A program made the translations under genes and the position numbers. Source: Pseudomonas sp. R37(2017) (GTDB taxonomy: Bacteria; Pseudomonadota; Gammaproteobacteria; Pseudomonadales; Pseudomonadaceae). Taken from it: a stretch of 64,000 nt of DNA. The first letter of the stretch is position 1. Every line of letters begins with the position of its first letter. The stretch is from positions 1 through 64,000 of the forward strand of contig NZ_NEHO01000006.1 of NCBI RefSeq assembly GCF_002113375.1, written 5' to 3'. This document shows, in pieces, positions 48,513 through 57,877 of the stretch. The notes beneath the pieces were generated by a model. The model did no database searches. It was not told the DNA's origin and worked only from the letters and a program-made list of their open reading frames with translations.

Positions 48513-48627
48513 TGGCCTGTAGGGTGCATGACCCGGAACAGGCGAAATCAATGCAACGGCGAGTTAAACAAGGAGGTTGTCGCAGGTAAGTCGCGGATCA
48601 TCTCGTGCGAGTCGATCCGCGCTCTTG

Positions 48628-49392
48628 TCACTTCAGGTTGCCGCTGAGGAACTGCTGCAGACGCTCGCTTTTGGGGTTGCCCAATACGTCCTCGGGAGCG
48701 CCCTGTTCTTCGACCCGCCCCTGGTGCAGGAACAACACCTGGTTCGACACTTTGCGCGCAAAGCTCATTTCGTGGGTCACCATGATCATGGTGCGGCCTT
48801 CTTCGGCCAGGCCCTGAATCACCTTGAGCACTTCGCCCACCAGCTCCGGGTCCAGGGCCGAGGTCGGTTCGTCGAACAGCATGATCTCCGGCTCCATGCT
48901 CAGGGCGCGGGCAATGGCGACCCGCTGTTGCTGGCCACCGGAGAGGAACGCGGGGTATTGATCGGCCACCCGCGACGGCAGGCCCACTTTGTCCAGGTAA
49001 CGCCGGGCACGTTCCTCTGCATCCTTCTTGCTGACGCCCAGCACCCGGCGTGGGGCCATGGTGATGTTGTCGAGCACCGTCATGTGGCTCCACAGGTTGA
49101 AGTGCTGGAACACCATCGCCAGGCGAGTGCGCAGGCGCTGCAGTTCATGGGCGTCGGCCACGCGCATGCCATGGCGGTCATGGACCATTCGAATCGGCTG
49201 GTTGTCCAGGCTCATGGCGCCGTCGTTGGGCGTTTCCAGGAAGTTGATGCAACGCAGAAAGGTGCTCTTGCCCGAGCCGCTGGCGCCAATCAGGCTGATC
49301 ACATCGCCGGTCTTGGCGTTCAGCGAAACGCCCTTGAGGACTTCATGGTTACCGTAACTTTTGTGCAGGTTTTCAACTGTCAGTTTGTACAT
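48628..49392 (-). CDS. Basic amino acid ABC transporter ATPase
   Basis: A 254-residue ATPase of the HisP/AotP type with Walker [10 protein letters not shown] near 37-45, signature LSGGQQQR near 158, Walker B IMLFDEPT near 178 and switch His in VTHEM. It starts [14 protein letters not shown], the intact equivalent of the sequence interrupted by the amber codon at 17829. It lies last in a four-gene minus-strand operon. Confidence 0.93.
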   Translation of the reverse strand: MYKLTVENLHKSYGNHEVLKGVSLNAKTGDVISLIGASGSGKSTFLRCINFLETPNDGAMSLDNQPIRMVHDRHGMRVADAHELQRLRTRLAMVFQHFNLWSHMTVLDNITMAPRRVLGVSKKDAEERARRYLDKVGLPSRVADQYPAFLSGGQQQRVAIARALSMEPEIMLFDEPTSALDPELVGEVLKVIQGLAEEGRTMIMVTHEMSFARKVSNQVLFLHQGRVEEQGAPEDVLGNPKSERLQQFLSGNLK

Positions 49393-49408
49393 GAACGAGC
49401 ATCCTGAA

Positions 49409-50119
49409 TTAGTGAGCCGGGCCGAGGAAAGACAACCAGCGACGTTCAGCCAGGCGGAACAGGCCGACCAGAGAGAAAGTGACTGCCAGGTAGATCAGTG
49501 CGGCGATGCCGAACGACTGGAAGGTCAGGAAGGTCGCCGAGTTGGCGTCCCGCGCGACTTTCAGAATGTCCGGGATGGTCGCGGTGAAGGCCACGGTGGT
49601 CGAGTGCAGCATGAGAATCACTTCGTTGCTGTAGTAAGGCAGCGAACGACGCAGGGCTGACGGCATGATCACGTAGGTGTACAGCTTCCAGCCGCTCAGG
49701 CCATAGGCTTTGGCCGCTTCGACTTCACCGTGGTTCATGCTGCGAATGGCACCGGCGAAGATCTCCGTGGTGTAGGCGCAGGTGTTCAGGGCGAAGGCCA
49801 GGATGGTGCAGTTCATTGCATCGCGGAAGAAGCTGTCGAGCAGCGGTTGCGCGCGCACGGCGGCCAGGCTGTAAATGCCGGTGTAGCAGATCAGCAGCTG
49901 AATATAGAGCGGCGTACCCCGAAACAGATAGGTGTAGAACTGTACCGGCCAGCGCACCAGGACATTGCTTGAGACCCGGGCAATCGACAGCGGGATCGAC
50001 ATCACGAAACCGAAGAAGATCGAGGCACTGAGCAGCCAGAGGGTCATGGCCAGCCCGGTGATGTGATTGCCGTCCTGGAACAGGAAAGGTTTCCAGTATT
50101 CCTGCAGTAGTTCGATCAT
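49409..50119 (-). CDS. Basic amino acid ABC transporter permease (HisM/AotM type)
   Basis: A 236-residue permease with five membrane segments, N-terminus LLQEYWKPFLFQDG and coupling loop EAAKAYGLSGWKLYTYVIMPSA. It overlaps the start of the upstream permease stop by four bases (ATGA) and is followed by the ATPase gene after 16 bases. It closely matches the permease at 17032. Confidence 0.93.
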   Translation of the reverse strand: MIELLQEYWKPFLFQDGNHITGLAMTLWLLSASIFFGFVMSIPLSIARVSSNVLVRWPVQFYTYLFRGTPLYIQLLICYTGIYSLAAVRAQPLLDSFFRDAMNCTILAFALNTCAYTTEIFAGAIRSMNHGEVEAAKAYGLSGWKLYTYVIMPSALRRSLPYYSNEVILMLHSTTVAFTATIPDILKVARDANSATFLTFQSFGIAALIYLAVTFSLVGLFRLAERRWLSFLGPAH

Positions 50120-50844
50120 CGCACGGCCTCCCGGGTGCCTGCGGCGTAGAAGATTTCCATCCGGCGCAAGACGTAGTTCGAAACGGTGGTTATCACCAGA
50201 TAGATCAAGGCGGCCAGAATCAGGAAGAAGAACAGCTGGTAGGAGCTCTTGCCCGCGTCCTGGGCCACCTTGACCAGATCGGCCAAGCCAATGATCGACA
50301 CCAGCGCAGTGGCCTTGAGGATCACCATCCAGTTGTTACCGATGCCCGGCAGGGCAAAACGCATCATTTGCGGGAACACCACCAGGCGAAAGCGTTGAGC
50401 GCGAGTCAGGCCGTAGGCGGTAGCCGCTTCCATCTGTCCGCGCGGCACGGCAAGGATGGCACCACGGAAGGTTTCGGTGAAATACGCCCCGTAGATGAAG
50501 CCCAGGGTGATGACCCCGGCGCTGAACGGGTTGATTTCGATGTAATCCCATTCCATGTACTCGGTGAACGAGGTCAGCCAGGTTTGCAGGCTGTAGAAGA
50601 TCAGCAGCATCAGCACCAGGTCCGGCACCCCGCGGATCAGCGTGGTGTAGGCCTGTGCCGGCATGCGCAACAGCGCCGATCCGGATAGCTTGGCACTGGC
50701 GCCGATCAGGCCCAGGGCCACCGCCAGCAGCAAGCACAGAAAGGATAATTTGACCGTCATCCAGGAGCCTTCCAGCAACAGCGGGCCGAAGCCCTTCAGG
50801 CTGAAGCCTGACAGTCCCAGGATCATCAACAGGTTTTCTAGCAT
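50116..50844 (-). CDS. Basic amino acid ABC transporter permease (HisQ/AotQ type)
   Basis: A 242-residue permease with five membrane segments and coupling loop EAATAYGLTRAQRFRLVVFPQ. It is the partner of the permease at 49409 and lies between it and the binding-protein gene. It is similar to the protein at 16310, but the two have clearly diverged. Confidence 0.93.
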   Translation of the reverse strand: MLENLLMILGLSGFSLKGFGPLLLEGSWMTVKLSFLCLLLAVALGLIGASAKLSGSALLRMPAQAYTTLIRGVPDLVLMLLIFYSLQTWLTSFTEYMEWDYIEINPFSAGVITLGFIYGAYFTETFRGAILAVPRGQMEAATAYGLTRAQRFRLVVFPQMMRFALPGIGNNWMVILKATALVSIIGLADLVKVAQDAGKSSYQLFFFLILAALIYLVITTVSNYVLRRMEIFYAAGTREAVR

Positions 50845-50898
50845 TGAGCAGCCCTACGTCAATCAGAAAAGTGCCCATCCGCAAATGGGCGCCGGGCA

Positions 50899-51681
50899 TT
50901 ATTTGCCGCTGTACAGATTCAGATCGCCAAAGTGTTTCTTCTGAATGGTGGCGTAGGTGCCATCATCGTGTAACGCTTTGATACCTTTATCCAAAAGTGC
51001 TTTCAGCTCGGCGTTACCTTTCTTGATACCGATGGCTGTCTTGGCGGGCAGCAAAGAGTTGTCGACCGGCTTGCTGACGTCGTAGTCGGCACCCTGTGGC
51101 GATTTCAGGAAGCCCAATTCGGCTTGCAGCATGTCCTGGATCCCCGCGTCGAGACGACCGGAAGTCAAGTCGGCATAGACCTGGTCCTGGTTGGCGTAGG
51201 CCTGGGTTTTCACCCCAGCCTTGTCCAGAACGGCTTTGGCATAGGCTTCCTGAATGGTGCCTTGTTCGTAACCGACGGTCTTGCCCTTGAGCGAGGCGAC
51301 ATCTTCAGTCACGCCTGAACCTTTCCTGGACACGTAGGCGGTTGGGCCGGAGAACAGCTCGCTGGAGAAGTCGATGACTTTTTCACGGGCTTCGGTAACG
51401 GTCATCGACGAGATCACACCGTCGAATTTATTGGCTTTGAGGCCAGGAATCATGCCATCGAAGTCGCTTTCGACCCATTTGCACTTGACCTTCAGTTCGG
51501 CGCAGATCGCGTTCCCCAGATCGATGTCGAAGCCCACCAGGCTGCCATCGGCGGCCTTGGATTCGAACGGCGCATAAGAGGGGTCGACGCCAAAGCGCAA
51601 CTCCTTGTACTCCTTGGCCAGCGCAGAACCGGCAGTCACACACAAAGCCAATGCAGAAAGGGTGAGAAATGTTTTTTTCAT
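50899..51681 (-). CDS. Basic amino acid-binding protein (lysine/arginine/ornithine/histidine type)
   Basis: A 260-residue family 3 binding protein with a signal peptide (KKTFLTLSALALCVTAGSALAK). Ligand-site blocks are LRFGVDPSYAPFES, VGFDIDLGNAICAEL and DFDGMIPGLKANKFDGVISSMTVT (given in part). ATG 51681 begins the signal peptide; an in-frame ATG at 51744 adds 21 residues. With the permeases and ATPase this forms a complete importer. Genes for aotO and argR, which accompany the P. aeruginosa arginine importer, are absent, so this may be a second basic amino acid system. Confidence 0.92.
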   Translation of the reverse strand: MKKTFLTLSALALCVTAGSALAKEYKELRFGVDPSYAPFESKAADGSLVGFDIDLGNAICAELKVKCKWVESDFDGMIPGLKANKFDGVISSMTVTEAREKVIDFSSELFSGPTAYVSRKGSGVTEDVASLKGKTVGYEQGTIQEAYAKAVLDKAGVKTQAYANQDQVYADLTSGRLDAGIQDMLQAELGFLKSPQGADYDVSKPVDNSLLPAKTAIGIKKGNAELKALLDKGIKALHDDGTYATIQKKHFGDLNLYSGK

Positions 51682-52212
51682 TATTTTAATCCCTGGAACC
51701 ATCGAAAGCGCTTGTGACGCAAGAGCACGCGTACTGCTTGGCAAAATGTCTTATGCACACGCAGATACTTGTACAGACAAGCATATGCAATCACCCGGCC
51801 AATTCGCGTATTGGGCGCTTGAGAAAGCGCGTACAGCGCTCTGGGGTGGGCTCGGCAGGCAGGTGAGGGTAGAGGGGGGAAGCTTGCGAAGCTGTTACCA
51901 AAGCGGGTTTTTTACACCCGGTTGGGGCATGCGGTAACAAAATGTGAGATCAAGGGCACCGACCTCCCTGACTTGATCCTTGATGCCCCGGCAGCGTCCT
52001 CGACATGGATGTAGACAAACCAGCGATCCGGTTGCACCTGATAAAAAATACGTTTTCAAAGCGGAAACTTAGTGTGAGGCGCTCAGTCCGTACAAATAGT
52101 GGCATTCTGCCACTCTTGTTGGCTCGTTCGGGTAAGCAGAGCGTTCCTGTTCCCAGACTGGATCAAAAAGTTAGAGACATTGAGATGTTAAGTTCTTTCG
52201 AGCGGAGCTTTT
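51682..52212. other. Upstream region of the transporter operon and small peptide gene
   Basis: A 531-bp gap between divergent genes. An open frame from about 52005 overlaps the small peptide gene but has no ribosome binding site or known family. No repeat was recognised. Confidence 0.4.
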
Positions 52213-52326
52213 ATGAGACTCAAGGTTGTTATGCTGGCTTCGATTCTGTTTGCCTCGCCGCTGAACCCGGCCTTTGCCGACAGTTGCAATGCAAATATCA
52301 AGGGTGGCCAGGATACGCGCTATTAG
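52213..52326 (+). CDS. 37-residue exported peptide
   Basis: ATG 52213, with GGAG five bases upstream (52204-52207), encodes a signal-peptide-like start (MRLKVVMLASILFASPLN then PAFA|D) and only 15 mature residues (DSCNANIKGGQDTRY) before a TAG stop. The frame stays open for 65 more codons after the stop, so it could be a nonsense-mutated longer gene. A perfect hairpin CCTGGAGGAC/GTCCTCCAGG lies downstream at 52382-52411. It may be a real small protein or a remnant. Confidence 0.5.
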   Translation: MRLKVVMLASILFASPLNPAFADSCNANIKGGQDTRY

Positions 52327-52381
52327 GATGAAGTTTTATACGGGCGTTTGATCGTTAGTGTCAGAAACCAAGTAAATCCAG

Positions 52382-52411
52382 CCTGGAGGACGAGGTCTTT
52401 TGTCCTCCAGG
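52382..52411 (+). terminator. Perfect 10-bp hairpin after the small peptide
   Basis: CCTGGAGGAC and GTCCTCCAGG are separated by 10 bases and lie 56 bases after the 52326 stop. No T run follows, so its role is uncertain. Confidence 0.5.
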
Positions 52412-52527
52412 ATCTTGCAGTAGAACTCACGCGACAGCGCAGTATTTCCGTTCCTGGGTCGTTACGGATAGTAGGGAAAATAGTTTTTCTGTTCTAAGTA
52501 CCCGCGATTGGCCGTTCGATGGATGGG

Positions 52528-53172
52528 TCAGACCTCACCAGCTAGAGCATCGTACGTTCGAACTGCTTGCTTCAATGCAGCCATATCTGAAGAACATAAA
52601 TATCTTTTTAGAGCATCAAATTTTTCTCTAGGCCAATCGTAGATTCTTAACGACAGCAACTCTTCCATGACTGTCTTTTCGAAGCGATACTTAATATGTT
52701 TTGCAGGTGAGCCCGCCACTACGCTGTAAGGTTCGACATCGCAAGTGACAACGCTGTTCGCTGCAACTATCGCTCCCTCTCCAATTCTGACTCCTGGCAT
52801 TATCATTGATCTCATGCCTAACCATGAGCCATCGCCTATATGGGTATCTCCTTTTCCGACATAGGCTTCTTCAATGAAGTCCATGAAGGGGTATAAAGAA
52901 AACCAATCCGCTCTGTGCGTATGATTCCCTCCCATCAAAATTACCACCTCGGCAGCAATGCACACGTAGTCACCGACAAAAAGCTTGTCTACCTGCCATA
53001 GAGGCTCCCATTCCTGACTGACTTTATCCCCTTGGAGGTAACGAACTACCGACTCTTCAAATCCGACATTCCAGCAGTCACTGTAGTAACTGTTTTCTCC
53101 CTTGATGGAAATGTTCGGATTATTGACGACTTCGTGAAGTAGCTGGAATTTTGACCAGTGTTTGTTATTCAT
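52528..53172 (-). CDS. CatB-type xenobiotic acetyltransferase
   Basis: A 214-residue left-handed beta-helix acetyltransferase of the CatB/Vat group. Hexapeptide repeats span about residues 60-165 (VGDYVCIAAEVVILM, IGDGSWLGMRSMIMPGVRIGEGAIVA, given in part). The loop GGNHTHRADWFSLYPF carries the family His used in catalysis. The C-terminal region matches other XATs. The group transfers acetyl from acetyl-CoA to chloramphenicol or streptogramins, but chromosomal relatives may have other substrates. GAGG precedes ATG 53172. It is lower in GC than its neighbours. Confidence 0.87.
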   Translation of the reverse strand: MNNKHWSKFQLLHEVVNNPNISIKGENSYYSDCWNVGFEESVVRYLQGDKVSQEWEPLWQVDKLFVGDYVCIAAEVVILMGGNHTHRADWFSLYPFMDFIEEAYVGKGDTHIGDGSWLGMRSMIMPGVRIGEGAIVAANSVVTCDVEPYSVVAGSPAKHIKYRFEKTVMEELLSLRIYDWPREKFDALKRYLCSSDMAALKQAVRTYDALAGEV

Positions 53173-53859
53173 ATGCAGCCTCGAGCAAGTGAGAAATCAA
53201 TAAACAACGTTTTAAAGTTGCGGTCGCTAACGAATTCGAGGCTGTTTCAGCAAGGGTATTGGCTTCATGGAATGAGCTTGTGCTTATGGTTTGTCAGAGG
53301 TTACGGGGCCATTTGCGAAGTGTCTATGGCCAGTATCGGGGCATGTGTCACGCGAATGACCGATTCTGGTCGTTCTCTGCCGGTCATGTCTCCATGAGTC
53401 TTGCTGGTCAAATAGGGTACATCACCAGGGTAGCCAGGCGGGGACGGCGCCCTGTCTCTCAGTCAGATCTTGTAATAATTTGCCTCATATGGGCTGTTCT
53501 GAATCATTGTAGGATTTTATCCCCAATTTATTACAGGTCCGTATGAGTACCCTCCTGGAGCCTCCCAGTAGATCTTTTCAATCACATCCCAGTAGCAGTT
53601 CGCTCTACGCTATTGAGCGTGGGTCGCTTGCTTCAACGCTGCGCAGCCTCGAACTTCGGTCTTCGGGTTTGCTCGCGACCACCCTACCCAAGACAAATAC
53701 CAGCGCTTCAAAAGCATCCTCTCCTTGCAGACGCTCAGGGGAAATTTGCTCGCGCGTGCCTTTCACCCTGAACATCAAAGCCGCTCCTTCGAACAGGGGG
53801 GCGTGTGTTCCTCCAGTTCGCCCTTGCACCCTGACTTTTCGAGAGATTGAATAATCCCT
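53173..53859. other. Long leader region of the TerC-CBS gene
   Basis: A 687-bp stretch. From 53543 to 53853 one plus frame is open (103 codons) and the minus strand has a 74-codon frame opposite it; neither has a convincing ribosome binding site or family, though the minus frame has protein-like composition. A weak palindromic repeat (GACCGATTCTGGTCGTTCTC) lies at about 53356. TerC genes in other bacteria can have manganese-sensing leaders; no matching motif was recognised here. Confidence 0.4.
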
Positions 53860-55407
53860 ATGGAATGGATTGCTGATCCTACGGCATGGCTTGGCCTGCT
53901 GACCCTGATCGTGCTGGAGCTAGTGCTTGGCATCGATAACCTTGTGTTCATTGCCATCCTTGCTGACAAGCTGCCGCCCGAGCAGCGAGATCGTGCCCGT
54001 GTCATTGGCCTCTCCCTTGCGTTGTTAATGCGCCTCGGCCTGCTTGCCAGCATCTCTTGGATGGTGACGCTGACCGAGCCTTTGTTCGAGGTATTCGACA
54101 AAACGTTCTCGGGTCGAGACTTGATCCTGCTGTTCGGTGGTGTGTTCCTGTTGTTCAAGGCAACCATGGAATTGCATGAGCGACTCGAAGGGCATGTGAC
54201 CGAGCGTTCAGGTAATGCGGCCTATGCGATGTTCTGGCCTATCGTGGCGCAGATTGTAGTTCTGGATGCGGTCTTTTCGCTGGACGCGGTGATTACGGCT
54301 GTGGGTATGGTGGAACACCTGTCGGTCATGATGATTGCTGTGATGTTCTCGATCGGACTGATGATGATCGCCAGTAAACCACTGACTAATTTCGTCAACG
54401 GGCACCCAACCGTCATCATGCTCTGCCTGGGCTTCTTGATGATGATTGGTCTCAGCCTGACGGCCGAGGGCCTGGGGTTCCACATCCCGAAAGGCTATCT
54501 CTACGCAGCGATTGGTTTTTCCATCCTGATCGAACTGTTCAACCAGGTGGCTCGCTCGCGTCGCAAGAAGAGCTTGCAGGGTCATCGCCCGATGCGTGAA
54601 CGTACCGCGCATGCAGTCATGCGGTTGCTGGGAGGCCACAAGTTGGGGGCAGATGAAGTCGGTGAGGAAATCGCTGACATGCTGTCAGGCGATGATGCCA
54701 GTCAGGTTTTCCACCGGCGTGAGCGCGTCATGATCAGTGGCGTGCTGCAGTTGGCGGAACGCCCGATACGCGGTGTCATGACCCCTCGTGCAGAAATCGA
54801 CCACATTGACTTGGCCGACTCTCCAGAAGAAATCCGCACTATGCTGATGCACTCGTCGTACTCCAGGTTGCCGTTGATCCGAGAGGGGCGAGTTGATGAG
54901 CCATTGGGGTTCGTCCACAAGAAGGAGTTGTTGAAAGAGCTGTTGGCAGGTAACCAACCCAACCTGGAAACCATGGCCCGCAAGGCAATCAATCTGCTGG
55001 ACAACTTTACGATTCTCAACGCGCTGGAACAGATGCGTAAAGAGTCGACTCACATCGCTTTCGTGGTTAACGAGTTTGGTGACTTCATCGGTATTCTTAG
55101 CATGACCGACATTCTCGAATCCATCGCAGGGGAGTTGCCGGATGCCAGTGAGATTGAAGGCCCGAACATCGTTGCCGAGGACGGAGGTTTCCTGGTCAGC
55201 GGTGCGTTGAACCTCAGTCAGATCCGCGAGCACACAGGTTTTCAGGCGAGAGCGACTGATTGCTATCAGACGCTTGCAGGGATGGTCATGAGTTTGTTGG
55301 ATCGTCTGCCGGTCATTGGAGACAGGCTCGATTGGCAGGAGTGGAGCATGACTGTGGTCGAGGTCGAAGAACGTCGTGTAACGAGGGTGCTGTTGCGTAA
55401 AAAGTGA
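53860..55407 (+). CDS. TerC-CBS-CorC inner-membrane protein
   Basis: A 515-residue protein of the YoaE/YegH type. Residues 1-240 are the TerC domain with about seven membrane segments and the two acidic motifs [11 protein letters not shown] (residues 20-30) and [14 protein letters not shown] (near 136-149). Then a CBS pair (about 300-415: [30 protein letters not shown]) and a CorC/HlyC C-terminal domain (about 430-512). TerC proteins export manganese or calcium-like ions, so this one may move a divalent ion under nucleotide control. A deleted second copy of its 3' part lies at 44281-44540. A strong terminator follows. Confidence 0.9.
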   Translation: MEWIADPTAWLGLLTLIVLELVLGIDNLVFIAILADKLPPEQRDRARVIGLSLALLMRLGLLASISWMVTLTEPLFEVFDKTFSGRDLILLFGGVFLLFKATMELHERLEGHVTERSGNAAYAMFWPIVAQIVVLDAVFSLDAVITAVGMVEHLSVMMIAVMFSIGLMMIASKPLTNFVNGHPTVIMLCLGFLMMIGLSLTAEGLGFHIPKGYLYAAIGFSILIELFNQVARSRRKKSLQGHRPMRERTAHAVMRLLGGHKLGADEVGEEIADMLSGDDASQVFHRRERVMISGVLQLAERPIRGVMTPRAEIDHIDLADSPEEIRTMLMHSSYSRLPLIREGRVDEPLGFVHKKELLKELLAGNQPNLETMARKAINLLDNFTILNALEQMRKESTHIAFVVNEFGDFIGILSMTDILESIAGELPDASEIEGPNIVAEDGGFLVSGALNLSQIREHTGFQARATDCYQTLAGMVMSLLDRLPVIGDRLDWQEWSMTVVEVEERRVTRVLLRKK

Positions 55408-55415
55408 GTTTGGAG

Positions 55416-55447
55416 AACAAGGCCGCATCTGCGGCCTTGTTTTTTTC
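55416..55447 (+). terminator. Rho-independent terminator of the TerC-CBS gene
   Basis: AACAAGGCCGCA-TC-TGCGGCCTTGTT followed by TTTTT, nine bases after the stop codon. Confidence 0.93.
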
Positions 55448-55530
55448 CGGGTGCTACTCGTGCGAATGCCCGTGATATAGACCCATAACGGTTGCCTGTC
55501 CTGGATCGGGCTGGAAGATCCCAATGGCCA

Positions 55531-56139
55531 TCACCCTTGTTGGGTAGAAAAAATCGCCGGCATTTGAAGTTGTTTGTAAATCGCGAGAGACCTCAGCCCA
55601 AAGGTGAAAGTCGAGGCAATGCTGCCGGCGATCCAGACTGACGGAAACAGATCGCGCAACAACACATAGAGCGTGCAGCCCAGCAAAATGGGCGTCGCGT
55701 AGATCTCGCGCGACATCAGCAACGAGGCTCGCCCTGCCAGGACATCCCGGGCGATACCGCCACCAATGCTGGTCAGTACGCCCATCATCACCGCCAATGG
55801 CGCTGCGAGGTGCAGCGCCAGAACCTTCTCGGTAGCCGCCAGGCCGAACAGCGCGGCCGCCAGACCATCCAGATACAGCAACAGTTGATAACGCTGTTGC
55901 AGCCTTTTAGTCAGAAAGAACGCCAGCAATGCCGCAAACAAGGCGGCCCATATGTAGTTGAAGTCGGCGATCCAGAATATTGGACGATCAAGTAGCAAGT
56001 CCCTGATGGTGCCACCGCCAATCGCCGTGATGATGCCGAGTACTACCGCGCCAAACAAATCGACACCGGGCTTTTTAATCGCCAGTACACCGGTAATTGA
56101 AAATATGGCGATGCCCAGCATTTCCTGGAAATACAGCAT
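55531..56139 (-). CDS. TRIC-like cation channel family membrane protein (UPF0126)
   Basis: A 202-residue protein with seven predicted membrane segments and two repeated UPF0126 halves, each carrying a glycine signature (GGGTIRDLLL near residue 41 and GGGIARDVLAG near 127). Bacterial members form trimeric potassium-permeable or anion-dependent channels, or have been called YicG proteins. It is convergent with the TerC-CBS gene, with 123 bases between. Confidence 0.88.
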   Translation of the reverse strand: MLYFQEMLGIAIFSITGVLAIKKPGVDLFGAVVLGIITAIGGGTIRDLLLDRPIFWIADFNYIWAALFAALLAFFLTKRLQQRYQLLLYLDGLAAALFGLAATEKVLALHLAAPLAVMMGVLTSIGGGIARDVLAGRASLLMSREIYATPILLGCTLYVLLRDLFPSVWIAGSIASTFTFGLRSLAIYKQLQMPAIFSTQQG

Positions 56140-56237
56140 GTTCGATTTCCTGCGAGGATTTGAGGCAACGATAGCTGAATGCTCAACGGCAGGCGTTAAT
56201 CAACGTTGGTAGAAGCGACGATGGATGAGGCTGCTGT

Positions 56238-56393
56238 CTGTAGGAGCGGGTGCCCGCTTGCGGCGCCCGCTTGCGGTGCCTGCTTGCGGTGCCCGCTTGC
56301 GGCATGCTCGCGAAAAAAACGACCAGACAACGCGTTCATTCAGACAATACGCGTTAACGTTGTCGTCCATCGCGAGCATGCTCGCTCCTACAG
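56238..56393. repeat. REP-type inverted pair with an expanded 13-bp insert
   Basis: Between CTGTAGGAGCG at 56238 and the core GCATGCTCGCGA at 56302 lie four 13-bp units (56250-56301): GTGCCCGCTTGCG, GCGCCCGCTTGCG, GTGCCTGCTTGCG, GTGCCCGCTTGCG. The right arm (56368-56393) is the ordinary form. Single copies of the 13-mer occur in the elements at 15070 and 59333. This is the largest REP element in the window. Confidence 0.9.
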
Positions 56394-56445
56394 GAGGGGA
56401 GGTGGGCATTCCCAAGCCCAGCCAGCATTCAGGATCTGAGGGGTA

Positions 56446-57681
56446 TCAGCCGACCGACTTCAACGGAATCGGCCCTTTCAGGCGATCGAGCATGGTCGCG
56501 CAGTACCAGTCGTCGAACTGGCATACACCGGTCTCGGCCGTTTCGGAGTAAGGGCCTGGTTCATAGGACGGCGATGTCACGCCACGTTGCGTGCCCTCGA
56601 CCAGTGTGCGGTCCTGATCGTTGGTGGCGATCCACACTTTGGTCAGCCGATCGATATCGTAGTCGACACCCTCTACCGCATCTTTGTGCACCAGCCATTT
56701 GGTGGTGACCATGGTTTCCGTGGCGCTGATCGGCAGGACCCGGAAGCTCAGGGCGTGGTCGCCGAGGAAGTGGTTCCAGGTCGATGGGTAGTTGAAGTAG
56801 AGGAGGGCGCCGATATCGGCTTCGCCGGTCTTGTCCAGGCGGCTGGTGACCGCGGGTTTTCCGTCCATGGTGTAGCTCACCGCGCCTTTGGACAGCGGAA
56901 TGCGGGTCATGCGGTATTGGCCATTGATGTCCATCACCAGGCGGCTTGGCAGGCCGGCCCTTTCGCACTTGTTCCAGTAGGCGGACAGTTCCGGATCGTC
57001 GTCGCCGCTGACGCCGCCGACCGAAAGGTTGTCCACGAACGATTGCAGCAGTTCCGGGTGCGAACCGTCGCAGTGGTAGCACTCGCGGTTGTTTTCGAAC
57101 ACCAGCTTCCAGTTGCCACGCTCGATGATGCTCGACTCGAAGGCCACTTTGCAGTCATCCAGATTATGCGGGGCAATGAAGGGGGCGACGGCGGTGCGGA
57201 AGGGTTCGAAGTCCGGTGCCTTGGTCGCCACACACACGTAGATGTAGGTGTGGACGATCTCGCAGTGCACGGTTTTGAGGTTGTATTGGGTCTTGTCGAA
57301 ATCCTGGCCCATGTTGCCGGCAAACAGCAGGTTGCCATCCAGTTCATAGGTCCATTTGTGGTAGGGGCAAACCATCTTGGCGACTTTGCCGTGATCGGCC
57401 TCGCAGACCTTGGCGCCACGGTGGCGGCAAGCGTTATGGAAAGCGCGTACCTGGCCATCCTTGCCGCGTACGACGGCGACCGGATAATCGCCTACTTGAA
57501 GGGTGAAGTATTGGCCGGGTTTTTCGATTTCAAAGGTGTGACCGGCGAAAATCCAGTCGCGATGCCAGATCTGCTCGAGGTCCTGGCGATAGACGCCCTC
57601 ACTGTTGTACAGCGCCCCTGGAAGTGAATGCCAGGGTTTGCGTTGGGAAATCAGGCTATAAACGGTTTCTTTGTTATCCAT
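56446..57681 (-). CDS. Rieske non-haem iron oxygenase, GbcA-like (betaine demethylase type)
   Basis: A 411-residue oxygenase alpha subunit. The Rieske cluster ligands are Cys85/His87 (CRHRG) and Cys105/His108 (CPYHKW); the mononuclear iron site has His203 and His208 in NNRECYHCDGSHPE. It resembles the glycine betaine demethylase GbcA, including KDAVEGVDYDIDRL and WIATNDQD near the C-terminus, so a betaine such as glycine, proline or carnitine-type betaine is likely. The reductase partner is not in the window. An MmgE/PrpD gene lies upstream on the same strand and proVWX lies nearby. Confidence 0.85.
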   Translation of the reverse strand: MDNKETVYSLISQRKPWHSLPGALYNSEGVYRQDLEQIWHRDWIFAGHTFEIEKPGQYFTLQVGDYPVAVVRGKDGQVRAFHNACRHRGAKVCEADHGKVAKMVCPYHKWTYELDGNLLFAGNMGQDFDKTQYNLKTVHCEIVHTYIYVCVATKAPDFEPFRTAVAPFIAPHNLDDCKVAFESSIIERGNWKLVFENNRECYHCDGSHPELLQSFVDNLSVGGVSGDDDPELSAYWNKCERAGLPSRLVMDINGQYRMTRIPLSKGAVSYTMDGKPAVTSRLDKTGEADIGALLYFNYPSTWNHFLGDHALSFRVLPISATETMVTTKWLVHKDAVEGVDYDIDRLTKVWIATNDQDRTLVEGTQRGVTSPSYEPGPYSETAETGVCQFDDWYCATMLDRLKGPIPLKSVG

Positions 57682-57877
57682 CTTATCCTCCCAGGATATA
57701 TACCTTGAGCGGTCACCTTTGAATGTGACTTATATTGTTTTCAACTAACTAAGTTGCTGCCTGGCTAAATCGGATACCGGTCACGATGGGCGCAGCCTAT
57801 ATCGGCTGCGCCGGGCCTCACAAACGACATTTCATGGATGCAATTAATGATTTGGGGTTATCGATCAGGTCCAAAAA

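Noticed and set aside
53605..53829. 74-codon minus-strand frame in the TerC leader
   Set aside because: The composition is protein-like, but no ribosome binding site or known relative was recognised; left as an open question in the leader entry.
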